From: Alphaproteobacteria bacterium
GTDB taxonomy: Bacteria; Pseudomonadota; Alphaproteobacteria; UBA6615
Reading direction: 5' to 3'
NCBI GenBank assembly: GCA_011087645.1
Contig: JAALLF010000002.1
Location: 310,001 to 374,000 of the forward strand
DNA length: 64,000 nucleotides
Under the pieces are notes generated by a model, which saw only the letters and a program-made list of their open reading frames with translations, made no database searches and was not told the origin of the DNA. This document shows, in pieces, positions 1-8,298 of this stretch. The position numbers and the translations under genes were made by a program. Position 1 is the stretch's first letter; every line of letters begins with the position of its first letter.

Positions 1-452
1 CTCTGATGGTGGGCTTCGATCAGGTTGTTCTACGCGGGCGGGCGCCTTGGACGCTGCGACACGGCCACGCCGATCATGAAACCCTGGGGCATAAGGATAA
101 GTACAAAAGGATCGATTATCCCAACCCGGACGGTGTGGTGAGCTTCGATAAACTGTCTTCAGTCTATATTTCGAGCACCAATCACGAAGAAAACCAGCCG
201 GTCCATCTCACCCTGAAAGATGCCAGCGTGCCGGTCGAGATTAATCTGGCGCGCTACGATGCGCCGGAACAACGCTATTGTCCGGCTGGCGTCTACGAAA
301 TACTGGCCGACGATGATGGATCGAACCCGCGGTTACAGATAAACGCGCAAAACTGCGTTCACTGTAAAACCTGTGACATCAAAGACCCGACTCAGAATAT
401 TGTATGGGTTGCGCCGGAAGGTGGCGGTGGCCCGAACTATCCCAATATGTGA
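1..452 (+). CDS. Electron transfer flavoprotein-ubiquinone oxidoreductase, C-terminal part
   Basis: Only the last roughly 150 residues are in the window; the gene enters from the left edge with no start codon here. The family passes electrons from ETF (fatty acid and amino acid oxidation) to membrane ubiquinone using FAD and one [4Fe-4S] cluster. The visible part carries the hallmark C-terminal ferredoxin-like cysteines ([12 protein letters not shown]) followed by the family-typical PEGGGGP ending just before the stop. The CxxCxxC spacing and ending match the family, so the identification is firm although the FAD domain lies outside the window. Confidence 0.95.
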   Translation, partial: LMVGFDQVVLRGRAPWTLRHGHADHETLGHKDKYKRIDYPNPDGVVSFDKLSSVYISSTNHEENQPVHLTLKDASVPVEINLARYDAPEQRYCPAGVYEILADDDGSNPRLQINAQNCVHCKTCDIKDPTQNIVWVAPEGGGGPNYPNM

Positions 453-589
453 GATGCGTAAAGGGGCGTTCGGAAGGGCTAATACGTAACGAGAACGTGT
501 CCTGGCGGCGCGATAGTGCCTCGGGTAAACTGTTAGCTAGTATATTGCTGGTAAATAACCGGTGGATATATTCCATTTTAGGATCGAAC

Positions 590-2338
590 ATGCGGACACT
601 AGTGGCGGTTATTGCAAGCGTTGTCGGCTTGGGAATTGGCGTTTCGGCCGCCGGCGCGGCCACCCAGGGCGATGGGCCCTATATCGATCAGCCTGACCTG
701 GCCGGAACTCCGGTACAGGTGGGTGAAACCGTTTACGGAAAATTCCTGGCCTCGCGCCATGCCGAATCGGTCGGCGATTTCGCCGCCGCGGCGACGTTTG
801 CTTCGCAATTGCTGGCCGAGGACGTCGATCTCCAAGATATAGCGCAGCGCGGCCATCTGTTGATGGCGACGGCGGGCCGGATCGCAGAAGCCGCTGAACT
901 GGCCGAGCGGGTGGTGGCGGAAAACGAGGGCGACCCCCTGGCTAATATGACGCTGGTGACGCGGGCGTTCGAGCGCGAGGATTACCGCGAAGCCCTGACC
1001 CGGCTTAATAAAATTCAACTCACCGGTATTCAGCGCATTATCGCGCCGCTGATGCGGGCCTGGGCGCTGGCCGGCGATGGCCGGACCGAGGCCGCGCTGG
1101 ATGTGCTCGACGAACTTACGGGCACTAACGGCATGGGTCCGATCACCGGTCTTCATGCCGGTCTGATCGCCGATTTGTCGGATCGTTCTGAACTGGCCGA
1201 CGCTGCTTATCGACGTGGAATCGACGCCTCGGGCGAGACGCCGGCTCTGCAATTGGTTGAGGCCTATGCGCGATTCCTGACACGCAATGACCGACGTGAT
1301 GAGGCGGTTCGCCTGGTCGAGGCTTTTACCCACGCCAATCCGCGAACCCTGTTGATCGAGCCGGCCCGCGAGGCATTGGCGGATGGCGAGGCACCCGACC
1401 CCGTGGTGTCGAGTTTTGCCGATGGCGCGGCGGAGTCTCTTCATGCGGTGGCCAACTTGCTCAACCGCGAGCGATTGCGCGCGCAGTCGCTAATCATGAT
1501 TAGATTGGCGCTTCATTTGCGCCCCGACTCACCGTCGACCTTGTTCTTGTTGGGCCAGGTTCTCGAGCGCGAAGAGCAGACCGAGCTGGCGATGGAAGCC
1601 TATGACGCGATCGATCCAGCCACCTCCTATGGCTGGTACGCGCGGCTCAATTTGGCGGATGGGCACCGCGCGCAAGACGATATGGATGCGGGCTTACGGC
1701 TATTGCGCGCGATGGTCCGCGAGCGTCCCGAGCGCACCGATGCGGCGCGCGCCCTGGGTGATTTTTTGCGCATCGACGAACGCTATCGCGAGGCGGTCAC
1801 CGCCTACGACACCGCCTTCGAGCGGTCCAGCGACGATGTGGATTGGCAATTATATTATACGCGCGGTATTGCCCTGGAGCGCGCCAAGCTGTGGGATCGT
1901 GCCGAAAGCGATTTCCTGAAGGCGCTCGAACTGGAGCCTGACCAGCCCCTGGTCCTCAACTATCTGGGCTATAGCTGGATCGAGCAAAAACAGAATCTTG
2001 AGCGCGCGAAGCAGATGATCGAGAAGGCCGTCCTGCAACGGCCGCAGGATGGCTTCATCGCTGACTCGTTGGGGTGGGCGATGTACCGGCTGGGCAACTA
2101 TACCGAGGCGGTAACCCACCTCGAACGCGCGGTGGCGCTGGAGCCCGGCGACCCGGTGATCAACGATCATCTGGGTGATGCCTATTGGCTGGCCGATCGC
2201 CGCGACGAAGCGCGCTTCCAATGGATACGCTCGCTCTCGCAGGAGCCCGATCCCGAGGTTGAGGCCATTGTCCGCGATAAACTCGACGGCAAACAATTGC
2301 CGATACCATTGCCGGCGGATCAACGGCGGGATATTTAA
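590..2338 (+). CDS. TPR-repeat protein with signal peptide
   Basis: 582 residues. The ATG at 590 is chosen because it starts a good signal peptide (MRTLVAVIAS, then a hydrophobic run ending near AAGAA); the longer open frame from 404 would overlap the ETF-QO end and bury that signal. From about residue 270 to 560 there are repeated helical TPR-like units (for example segments containing LGDFLRIDERY, LNYLGYSWIE, DSLGWAMYRLGNY and NDHLGDAYW). Such proteins are usually periplasmic scaffolds; the partner is not evident. It sits 44 bp upstream of ispE on the same strand, a common alphaproteobacterial order. No enzymatic motif is visible. Confidence 0.88.
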   Translation: MRTLVAVIASVVGLGIGVSAAGAATQGDGPYIDQPDLAGTPVQVGETVYGKFLASRHAESVGDFAAAATFASQLLAEDVDLQDIAQRGHLLMATAGRIAEAAELAERVVAENEGDPLANMTLVTRAFEREDYREALTRLNKIQLTGIQRIIAPLMRAWALAGDGRTEAALDVLDELTGTNGMGPITGLHAGLIADLSDRSELADAAYRRGIDASGETPALQLVEAYARFLTRNDRRDEAVRLVEAFTHANPRTLLIEPAREALADGEAPDPVVSSFADGAAESLHAVANLLNRERLRAQSLIMIRLALHLRPDSPSTLFLLGQVLEREEQTELAMEAYDAIDPATSYGWYARLNLADGHRAQDDMDAGLRLLRAMVRERPERTDAARALGDFLRIDERYREAVTAYDTAFERSSDDVDWQLYYTRGIALERAKLWDRAESDFLKALELEPDQPLVLNYLGYSWIEQKQNLERAKQMIEKAVLQRPQDGFIADSLGWAMYRLGNYTEAVTHLERAVALEPGDPVINDHLGDAYWLADRRDEARFQWIRSLSQEPDPEVEAIVRDKLDGKQLPIPLPADQRRDI

Positions 2339-2382
2339 TCCCTCCCACCTTTGAGCGGTGATCGGTACACGGGGGCGCGACC

Positions 2383-3276
2383 TTGAGCAGCAATGCGACC
2401 GCCTTGTCCGAGGCGGCTCCGGCAAAAATAAATCTCTACCTGCACATTACCGGCCGCCGCCCTGATGGGTTGCATGTGCTCGATAGTCTGGTGGTGTTCG
2501 CCGAGATCGGCGATGGGGTGACGGTGGCGCCGAGCGCCGATATCTCCTTATCTCGCAGTGGCGCCATGGTGGCTGGCCTGCCCCCGGTCGAAGGCGATCT
2601 TGTTTTCCGCGCGGCGCACCGGTTGGCCGAGTTGACCAAGACGCCCGGCGGTGCCGCGATCCATGTGGAGAAGAACCTGCCGGTTGCCAGCGGCATCGGC
2701 GGCGGATCGGCCGATGCGGCGGCCACCATCCGGTCATTGTTGCGCCTGTGGAGCGTCGACCTGACGCCCGATCTTCAGGCAGCGTTGGCCGAAGAACTGG
2801 GCGCCGACATCAGTGTCTGCCTGAGGAGCCGGCCGTCGCTGATGGCGGGTGTTGGCGAGCAGCTTTCATCGCCGGGGGCCTTACCGCCTCTATACGCGAT
2901 CTTGGCAAATCCGGGCGTCTCCGTGTCCACCGCCGAGGTGTTCGCCGCCTTCGCCGCTGCCGCGGTGGCGTCGCCTGCCAATCCACCGGCATCGGAGCCC
3001 TGGTCGAACGATCCAAGCGCGTTCATCGATCAACTTGCGGCGCGGCGCAATGATTTGACCTCTGCCGCTCTGTCCCTCTGTCCGGCGATCGGCGATGTGC
3101 TGGCGAGCCTCGAGGCACAGCCGGAATGCCGCTTGGCGCGCATGAGCGGTAGCGGGGCGACCTGCTTCGGCCTGTTCGCCACGCCGGCCCTGGCCCAGGC
3201 CGCCGCCGATCGGCTGCAGCGCGATCATCCCAATTGGTGGGTCGCCGCGACCGCGCTCAATAGCGACAAAGGGTAA
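2383..3276 (+). CDS. ispE: 4-diphosphocytidyl-2-C-methyl-D-erythritol kinase
   Basis: 297 residues with a TTG start; no in-frame ATG lies nearby. IspE phosphorylates CDP-methylerythritol with ATP in the non-mevalonate isoprenoid pathway. All three GHMP-kinase motifs are visible: PAKINLYL near residue 13, the glycine-rich ATP loop GIGGGSADAA near 105, and SGSGATCFG near 255. Length fits the family (about 280-300). It follows the TPR gene by 44 bp and ends 114 bp before the tRNA-Gln gene that received the island, so it marks the last host protein gene left of the insertion. Confidence 0.95.
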   Translation: MSSNATALSEAAPAKINLYLHITGRRPDGLHVLDSLVVFAEIGDGVTVAPSADISLSRSGAMVAGLPPVEGDLVFRAAHRLAELTKTPGGAAIHVEKNLPVASGIGGGSADAAATIRSLLRLWSVDLTPDLQAALAEELGADISVCLRSRPSLMAGVGEQLSSPGALPPLYAILANPGVSVSTAEVFAAFAAAAVASPANPPASEPWSNDPSAFIDQLAARRNDLTSAALSLCPAIGDVLASLEAQPECRLARMSGSGATCFGLFATPALAQAAADRLQRDHPNWWVAATALNSDKG

Positions 3277-3390
3277 TTTTTCCAAACCCCGCGAAGCTTT
3301 GACGCAAGGTCTTGCAGCAACCCGCGCGAAAGACGATATTGCCGTTATTGGAAGCTGATTCGGTCGATTCGGGCTAAATCGAGCATCTAA

Positions 3391-3465
3391 TGGGGCGTAG
3401 CCAAGTGGTAAGGCATCGGGTTTTGATCCCGTGTACCGCAGGTTCGAATCCTGCCGCCCCAGCCA
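3391..3465 (+). tRNA. tRNA-Gln (anticodon TTG)
   Basis: A 75-nt cloverleaf: acceptor stem TGGGGCG (3391-3397) pairs with CGCCCCA (3455-3461), then discriminator G and an encoded CCA (3463-3465). The anticodon stem CGGG/CCCG encloses loop TTTTGAT, giving anticodon TTG, which reads CAA glutamine codons. The T-arm GCAGG-TTCGAAT-CCTGC is standard. Its last 18 bp are repeated at 15833-15850, so the gene is the attachment site for the genomic island and stays intact on the integrase-proximal side. Confidence 0.97.
3443..3465 (+). repeat. attL: direct repeat in the tRNA-Gln 3' end
   Basis: 23 bp matching 15828-15850 with one mismatch (A at 3447 versus C at 15832); the last 18 bp are identical. It covers half of the T-arm, the acceptor 3' strand and CCA, the usual crossover target of tRNA-directed tyrosine recombinases. 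Confidence 0.88.
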
Positions 3466-3593
3466 GCCCCCAGCCTCCTGTTTGTTCAACAATTCGGAAC
3501 AAGCAAGTAGCTGATGTATCGCGACTTTTCATTCGCAGAATATCCGCTAGGGATTTCACCTGAATCGACCGTGACCACTGTTGTGACCAGCCA

Positions 3594-5192
3594 ATGGCTG
3601 CGCTGACCTATCTGTTCCGGCAAGACGGCAGATACTATTTTAGACGACGAGTCCCACACGACCTTGTGGCACTTATCCAAAAATCTGAAATCAAAATATC
3701 CTTGGGCGCTGGCTGTTCATTAACGGATGCCAAAGCCCGTGTGGTGTATTTTACTGCCATTCATCAAGATTTATTCGGCAGGCTACGAAAAATGGCAAAA
3801 TACAAAGACCTGATTGGTGAAAATAAGGAATTGAAGAAGGCGGTGGATAATCTTCTTGAGGAGACTAACCGCCTGCGCAATGCGCACGCCAAAAGTTCCG
3901 ACGGATTGTATGAGGTGACCAAGCACCATTATCAGGAAATGAAGCGTGTTGAAGATGATGTAAATAAACACATTCAGAGCGTCAATGAGACCCACGAACT
4001 TGACAAGGAATGCGCCATTGTCACGGCGAAGGAAGAGCAAAAAGACGCCAACACCGACAAGATTATTGATGCCATCAGCAGTGGTATCCAGCCATCATCC
4101 AAGCCAGCAGACCCCTTGCCTACGATCACAGAATTCCTGCCGATCTTCGTGAAGGAAAAATCAAGAAATTGGAGTGAGAGCGCCAAGCGCCATACCCTGA
4201 ATGCCGCTGACCTGTTCATCAAAATCAGCGGGGACAAAAGCCTCTCTGATTATGACCGCCATGACATCCTGAACTACATGGGCACCATGGAACTGGTTAA
4301 TAAATCCTACGGTAAATCCGACAAGGACAAAGACCGAACTATTGACGAGATACTGGCGAATGCTTCCGACAAGCAGAAGATGACCATCACCACGCTTGTG
4401 AAGCATTTCCGTTCAGTGCAGGCGCTGTTCAAGACCGCCAATCAATATCACGATACGGCAATCAATCTGGAGCACTTATTCGGCGGACAAGATTTTTCCA
4501 AGGAAGTTCGCCAGCCTGACAAACGCATTCCGTGGAGTGTTGCTGACCTGAACAAGTTATTCGCTACACCTATCTGGACGGGGACAGCTAAAGCCAAACG
4601 GAGCCTTCGCTATAATGAGGGCAAGAAAATCTTCAAGGACGCATATTGGTGGTTGCCGGTGATAGGCATTTTCACTGGTATGAGGTTGGAAGAGATATGC
4701 CAGTTGCAGGCTGGTGACCTGAAAGCAGATGGCGATATTCATTACCTTGATGTGGTGGAGGGGGAGGGCAAACGCCTAAAGACCGCTTCCAGCGCCCGAC
4801 AGGTGCCCATACACGCTATTCTTATAAATCTGGGGTTCCTTTCCCTATTTGATAAAAAAACTGCTTCCCAGCGTATATTTGCCGACCTGACCCGTGGCGG
4901 CGCTGATCAGAAGTTCGGTTATGAGTATTCAGGCGACTTCACGACCTATCGGCGGAAGACCGACACCTATGAGGAGTGGAAGGATTTTCATTCATTCCGG
5001 CATACCTTCGTTTCGGCGCTTTGGAAGCAGACCAAACGCAACATGGTTCTGACCGGTTCCATCGTTGGGCATGGTAGTTCAAGCCAGACCGAGGACTACA
5101 CCCATATTGATTTGGAAACTAAGGCGGACGCCATCGCCTTGCTGGAATATGACGGGCTGAACATCAGCCATCTTTATCCAATGGTGACCTGA
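3594..5192 (+). CDS. Tyrosine-type site-specific integrase of the island
   Basis: 532 residues, long for a phage-type integrase. The N-terminus (YLFRQDGRYYFRRRVP) resembles the short arm-type start of DUF6538-containing integrases. Residues about 65-155 are a charged, probably coiled-coil region, then a SAM-like core-binding domain around 175-290. The catalytic domain shows GMRLEEICQL (first Arg), HSFRHTF (HxxR), VGHGSS (second His) and the nucleophile in EDYTHID. All key residues are present, so it should be active. It reads away from the tRNA, 128 bp from attL, the standard position for the enzyme that integrates and excises the element. Ordinary XerC/D roles are unlikely given length and position. 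Confidence 0.93.
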   Translation: MAALTYLFRQDGRYYFRRRVPHDLVALIQKSEIKISLGAGCSLTDAKARVVYFTAIHQDLFGRLRKMAKYKDLIGENKELKKAVDNLLEETNRLRNAHAKSSDGLYEVTKHHYQEMKRVEDDVNKHIQSVNETHELDKECAIVTAKEEQKDANTDKIIDAISSGIQPSSKPADPLPTITEFLPIFVKEKSRNWSESAKRHTLNAADLFIKISGDKSLSDYDRHDILNYMGTMELVNKSYGKSDKDKDRTIDEILANASDKQKMTITTLVKHFRSVQALFKTANQYHDTAINLEHLFGGQDFSKEVRQPDKRIPWSVADLNKLFATPIWTGTAKAKRSLRYNEGKKIFKDAYWWLPVIGIFTGMRLEEICQLQAGDLKADGDIHYLDVVEGEGKRLKTASSARQVPIHAILINLGFLSLFDKKTASQRIFADLTRGGADQKFGYEYSGDFTTYRRKTDTYEEWKDFHSFRHTFVSALWKQTKRNMVLTGSIVGHGSSSQTEDYTHIDLETKADAIALLEYDGLNISHLYPMVT

Positions 5193-5298
5193 GTCATATC
5201 TAGGTCAAAGTGGATAAGAGGCGTGAATCCTTATGGTTGATTCCTTTGCATAATTAATGTGGTAAGGTATTTCGGTTTTAGCCGAAGAACTTTTCCGC

Positions 5299-6330
5299 AT
5301 GTCCATCCCTAAAGAATTGCGTCGACGGCGGTTGAAGCTGTCAATGGCCCAAGCCGACGTGGGACGTTTGTCAGACGTCGACACAGATACCGTTCGCAAC
5401 CTTGAAAACGGCAATGGGTCGATCAACGCTCTCGAAAAGGTGCTGCCGGTTCTGGGTGTTCAGATCAGCCACATCCCAAAGGCGAAAACACTCGGTGTGA
5501 GCTTGAAAATGCTACGGCAGAAATTGGGTTTCAGTCAACGAGCGTTGGCGCAGAAAGCGGGAACGTCACATCCATCCATTGGCAGCCTCGAACGCTCTCA
5601 AGGACATGTAAACACGCTGTATGTTGTGCTGCCAGCACTGGGCATCAGGCCGGGGTTAAGCGTTTCCAAGGCACGATCCAAAATCGCAGGACGACAAGCC
5701 ACCGGCTCAGACAAACAAAGGAAATTGCTAGAGCAATTCATTAGAAGATTGGGGTCGCAACAATACCTTCCAAAGCGGGAGTTGTCGAAGGTTCTGAGTG
5801 AGCAGGATTTTGAGGAGATCGAAGATCGATGGGAAAATAGGAAGCAGTTCAAGGCGGATCAGTTGGAGCGCCCCGGCGAGTTAGATCGTTATATGTCAAT
5901 GTTGCGGAAGGCGGATTTGCTCAATGGTCAACTCGGTAGATTTTCAGAAAAACACCGAGATGATCCCCGAAAGTTCTCCGCCGTGGAAAGGATGGCGAAC
6001 CGAGTTGACGGCGCTTACGAAGAGGCGCTGGAGTGCTTACAGGAAACATTAGAGCAGCGCGTCGATTTGGAGGCACACTTTGACCGTCCTATACGCTTCG
6101 AGCCTGGGCACGAGCCGGGGATCAATGCGGACGGCATGCCACGATGGTGGCGATCAAAATCACACTATGTGCTCAAGAGAGAAATTGGGATCGGTAGTAA
6201 GCGGGATGTCCAGCTTGAAATGCTGACGGAGAAATTGGAACAGTTGAATGAGCCAAACCAACCGGCGTTGGATAAGGATGCCTTGAACGAACGGTTAATC
6301 CGGCTTCGCCGACAAAATTCAAGAATTTGA
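5299..6330 (+). CDS. Regulator with two tandem XRE-type helix-turn-helix domains
   Basis: 343 residues. Two copies of an XRE-like helix-turn-helix lie end to end: residues about 5-60 (LRRRRLKLSMAQADVG) and about 67-120 (LKMLRQKLGFSQRALAQKAG, with the classic Q-R-A-L-A recognition pattern). The remaining 220 residues are mostly charged helix and match nothing I recognise; a short WWRSKSHY segment may be a separate fold. Position between integrase and Rep-like gene suggests control of island excision or replication, but this is inference. A small hairpin (5274-5289, arms TTCGG/CCGAA) just upstream of the start could be its operator. Confidence 0.72.
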   Translation: MSIPKELRRRRLKLSMAQADVGRLSDVDTDTVRNLENGNGSINALEKVLPVLGVQISHIPKAKTLGVSLKMLRQKLGFSQRALAQKAGTSHPSIGSLERSQGHVNTLYVVLPALGIRPGLSVSKARSKIAGRQATGSDKQRKLLEQFIRRLGSQQYLPKRELSKVLSEQDFEEIEDRWENRKQFKADQLERPGELDRYMSMLRKADLLNGQLGRFSEKHRDDPRKFSAVERMANRVDGAYEEALECLQETLEQRVDLEAHFDRPIRFEPGHEPGINADGMPRWWRSKSHYVLKREIGIGSKRDVQLEMLTEKLEQLNEPNQPALDKDALNERLIRLRRQNSRI

Positions 6331-6631
6331 CCATCGCATGAAAACGGGACAGGTTGAAAAGCCTATCCCTTTATTCCTTTGGTTGCCTGTGACGATAAAA
6401 TTTGTCGGTCTGTCGGGTGCCTCACCTCGGCTTGCCCACGGCACATAAAGCTCCGGTAAACCCCGTCCATTTCCTCCGCCCTATAAAAAAGGACAGGCCT
6501 GATTAGCCTGTCCTTTTTCGATTATCCCTGCCTTTACCAACGGATTCCGTGGGTGCGGATAAGTGCTCCAGCGGCACGCCATCTCGCAAAGATAAATAGC
6601 CCTGTGAAGAAACTATATGAGGGTATTTATC
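6331..6631. other. Intergenic region between regulator and Rep-like gene
   Basis: Three hundred bases without a convincing gene. It contains a strong terminator hairpin (6486-6518) and the Shine-Dalgarno-like GAGGG at 6619-6623, eight bases before the chosen ATG of the Rep-like gene. No other structure is evident. If the neighbouring protein is a rolling-circle initiator, its nick site could lie here or after the gene. Confidence 0.5.
6486..6518 (+). terminator. Rho-independent terminator, probably bidirectional
   Basis: Perfect stem GGACAGGC/GCCTGTCC (6491-6498 and 6506-6513) with 7-nt loop, flanked by an A-run before and TTTTT after, extending pairing into the A/T tracts. It ends transcription of the double-XRE gene and insulates the Rep-like gene. 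Confidence 0.88.
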
Positions 6632-7759
6632 ATGCCAAACACAGACACATTCTCTGCGCCCCTATGGGCCAAAATGGCTGCCATGCCTGCATTAAGCGGT
6701 GGCCTCCTAACTGAAGCGCATCGTCGCGGGCTTGTCGCTGCCTGTCAGCGCGACTTACACGACGATCTGATAGCAACCCTGCCAGAATATAATAAAGCGT
6801 CTGCTGGTGGCCTGATCCTGCCGGAATCAGAATTCGATGACCTGATGGATCATAATAAGCGCGTCAAGAACCATGGCCCAATCTATCGCCAGACACTCTG
6901 GGCGCTTTATCGCGACATGCTGGATCGAGATGCGACATATCTCTTCTGGCGGATGTATTACTGTAATCGAAAAGGGCCGGAATGGGTGGATGGCAAGCCA
7001 GAGTTCGTGAAGCAGAACCGCTGCCATTCGCTTTTTTGCCCGTTGTGCCGAAAGGATAAACAACGCAGTCGTCAAGTGCGGGCAAAAAAGCGCTTCGGCG
7101 ATCTTCCGATGGGGCGGCTATATTTTCTGACCGTGCTTTATAAGTGCGCCACCGATCTGGATAACATCAAGCTGGATGTTGAAGGCTTCAAGGGAAAAAT
7201 GGAACGGGAGTTTAAGAAGGCGGGGCACTTAGCCCCTGTCGAAATGCAGGGGGCGATGGAAATCGACTTGAAGCATCCGTGGTTATACGAGGTGGCGACG
7301 AAGAACGGGGATAAGGATTACCGTAAACATTGTGCCGAGGCGCTTGGCGCAATGGGCGTCCATCTGAATCAGCCATCCTGCCCAGAACGATTCTGGCTCA
7401 TCCATTATCACGCTATAGTCGATGTAGGTCGGAACAGCCCTGACGAAATCAAGAAGGTCTTGAAAAGTGCCTTTGCCGGAAGTCACCGCGTGAGGCTTGA
7501 AGCCTTCCATCCGATTAGTAAGACTCCCATGGCTACTTCGCTGGATAAGCTTGCCGCCTATCCGATCAAGAGCAAGCTACAATACGGTGTGAACATTTAT
7601 GCTGATAACCCATACAGGGATAATAAGACCTGCTATGGCAAAGCTTATTCTTCGGACGATATGGCTTATTTGTGTAGGGTCGTTGACGATGGTGGAAATC
7701 TTGAACTGGTGAAGTTCGATATAGGCGGTCGGGGTGGGGGGGATGAATTTCCTGTATAA
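6632..7759 (+). CDS. HUH-endonuclease-like (rolling-circle Rep-like) protein
   Basis: 375 residues from ATG 6632, preferred over ATG 6617 because GAGGG sits 8 nt upstream. Features that suggest a rolling-circle initiator or relaxase-like HUH enzyme: a Cys cluster (C131, C136, C139 in RCHSLFCPLC) resembling the zinc ribbon that precedes the catalytic domain in plasmid Reps; a hydrophobic FLTV strand near 165; the metal-binding HYH at 258-260 preceded by a conserved-looking QGAME segment; and a Tyr-x-x-Lys at 310-313 (YPIK) as candidate nicking tyrosine. These come in the right order. The family match is by motif only, so function is inference: replication or mobilisation of the excised island. 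An unrelated zinc-binding protein is the alternative. Confidence 0.55.
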   Translation: MPNTDTFSAPLWAKMAAMPALSGGLLTEAHRRGLVAACQRDLHDDLIATLPEYNKASAGGLILPESEFDDLMDHNKRVKNHGPIYRQTLWALYRDMLDRDATYLFWRMYYCNRKGPEWVDGKPEFVKQNRCHSLFCPLCRKDKQRSRQVRAKKRFGDLPMGRLYFLTVLYKCATDLDNIKLDVEGFKGKMEREFKKAGHLAPVEMQGAMEIDLKHPWLYEVATKNGDKDYRKHCAEALGAMGVHLNQPSCPERFWLIHYHAIVDVGRNSPDEIKKVLKSAFAGSHRVRLEAFHPISKTPMATSLDKLAAYPIKSKLQYGVNIYADNPYRDNKTCYGKAYSSDDMAYLCRVVDDGGNLELVKFDIGGRGGGDEFPV

Positions 7760-8082
7760 CTACTGCCAACTTTCATGCGCCTGTATCGCACTGACAACGG
7801 CGGTATACTGGAAAAGGCGAAGTCCTTTAGGAAGCTACTTGGCCGTTTGGCCGGTCAGCCATCACCGGATTCAATGGCGCGTTTGGCCATCTTTCTAATC
7901 GCGTCCCTTGCTTCGGATGATTGTTCTAACTGCTGCTGGATCAGGTCCAACTGAGCCTCGTGTTTAGACTGGCCGATTATGCTGGTTGCACGCACGGTGC
8001 CCCCATGGTTGGCACCGCTCAATGGTGCACGGTATTGCGATGCGGTAAGGCCCCCGGGACACCATGGGTATTGCCGATGCGG
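7760..8082. other. Structured intergenic region with short repeats
   Basis: 323 bases between the Rep-like gene and the minus-strand KTSC gene. It holds an inverted repeat GGTGCC/GGCACC (7996-8001, 8011-8016) and an imperfect direct repeat, GGTATTGCGATGCGG at 8031-8045 and a 16-nt near-copy at 8067-8082. A minus-strand reading frame of 46 codons (7855-7995, GTG start, helical QLDLIQQQLEQ segment) and an opposite 59-codon frame (7775-7954) overlap here; neither has a ribosome binding site or a recognisable family. Confidence 0.45.
8031..8082. repeat. Imperfect direct repeat, 15/16 nt
   Basis: Copies at 8031-8045 and 8067-8082 differ by one inserted C; their starts are 36 bp apart. Could be iteron-like or recombination debris downstream of the Rep-like gene. 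Confidence 0.5.
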
Positions 8083-8298
8083 CTACAGTTTAGCGTATTG
8101 GTAACTTGGCTTTATTTTGGCGTTGAGATAGGTGCCCTTGGAATCTGCTTGCATGAATTCCTGAAAGACCCACTCCTCAACACCATAATACACGTAAGTG
8201 TCACCCGACTTCAGAAATCGCACGTGAAGCTCTTGACTGTCAGGTTCGTAGCCGATTGCTTCGATATTTGATGAATCGACAAATTGCATTTCAGGCAT
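8083..8298 (-). CDS. KTSC-domain protein, last gene of the SIR2-HerA operon
   Basis: 71 residues from ATG 8298 (MPEMQFVDSS). Its start overlaps the herA-like stop by 8 nt, so it is translationally coupled to the helicase gene. The whole protein is one KTSC domain: short beta strands with the central YxY motif (TYVYYGV) and a helix (VFQEFMQ), ending KPSYQYAKL. The domain is known as a stand-alone protein and as an appendage of some lysyl-tRNA synthetases; its function is not established, and nucleic acid binding has been suggested. Here the coupling to HerA suggests a small accessory or regulatory subunit of the defence complex. That role is inference. Confidence 0.8.
   Translation of the reverse strand: MPEMQFVDSSNIEAIGYEPDSQELHVRFLKSGDTYVYYGVEEWVFQEFMQADSKGTYLNAKIKPSYQYAKL

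Noticed and set aside
599..1444. 281-codon antisense frame over the TPR gene
   Set aside because: GC-rich DNA gives long antisense frames; no domain features, and the sense gene has signal peptide and repeats.
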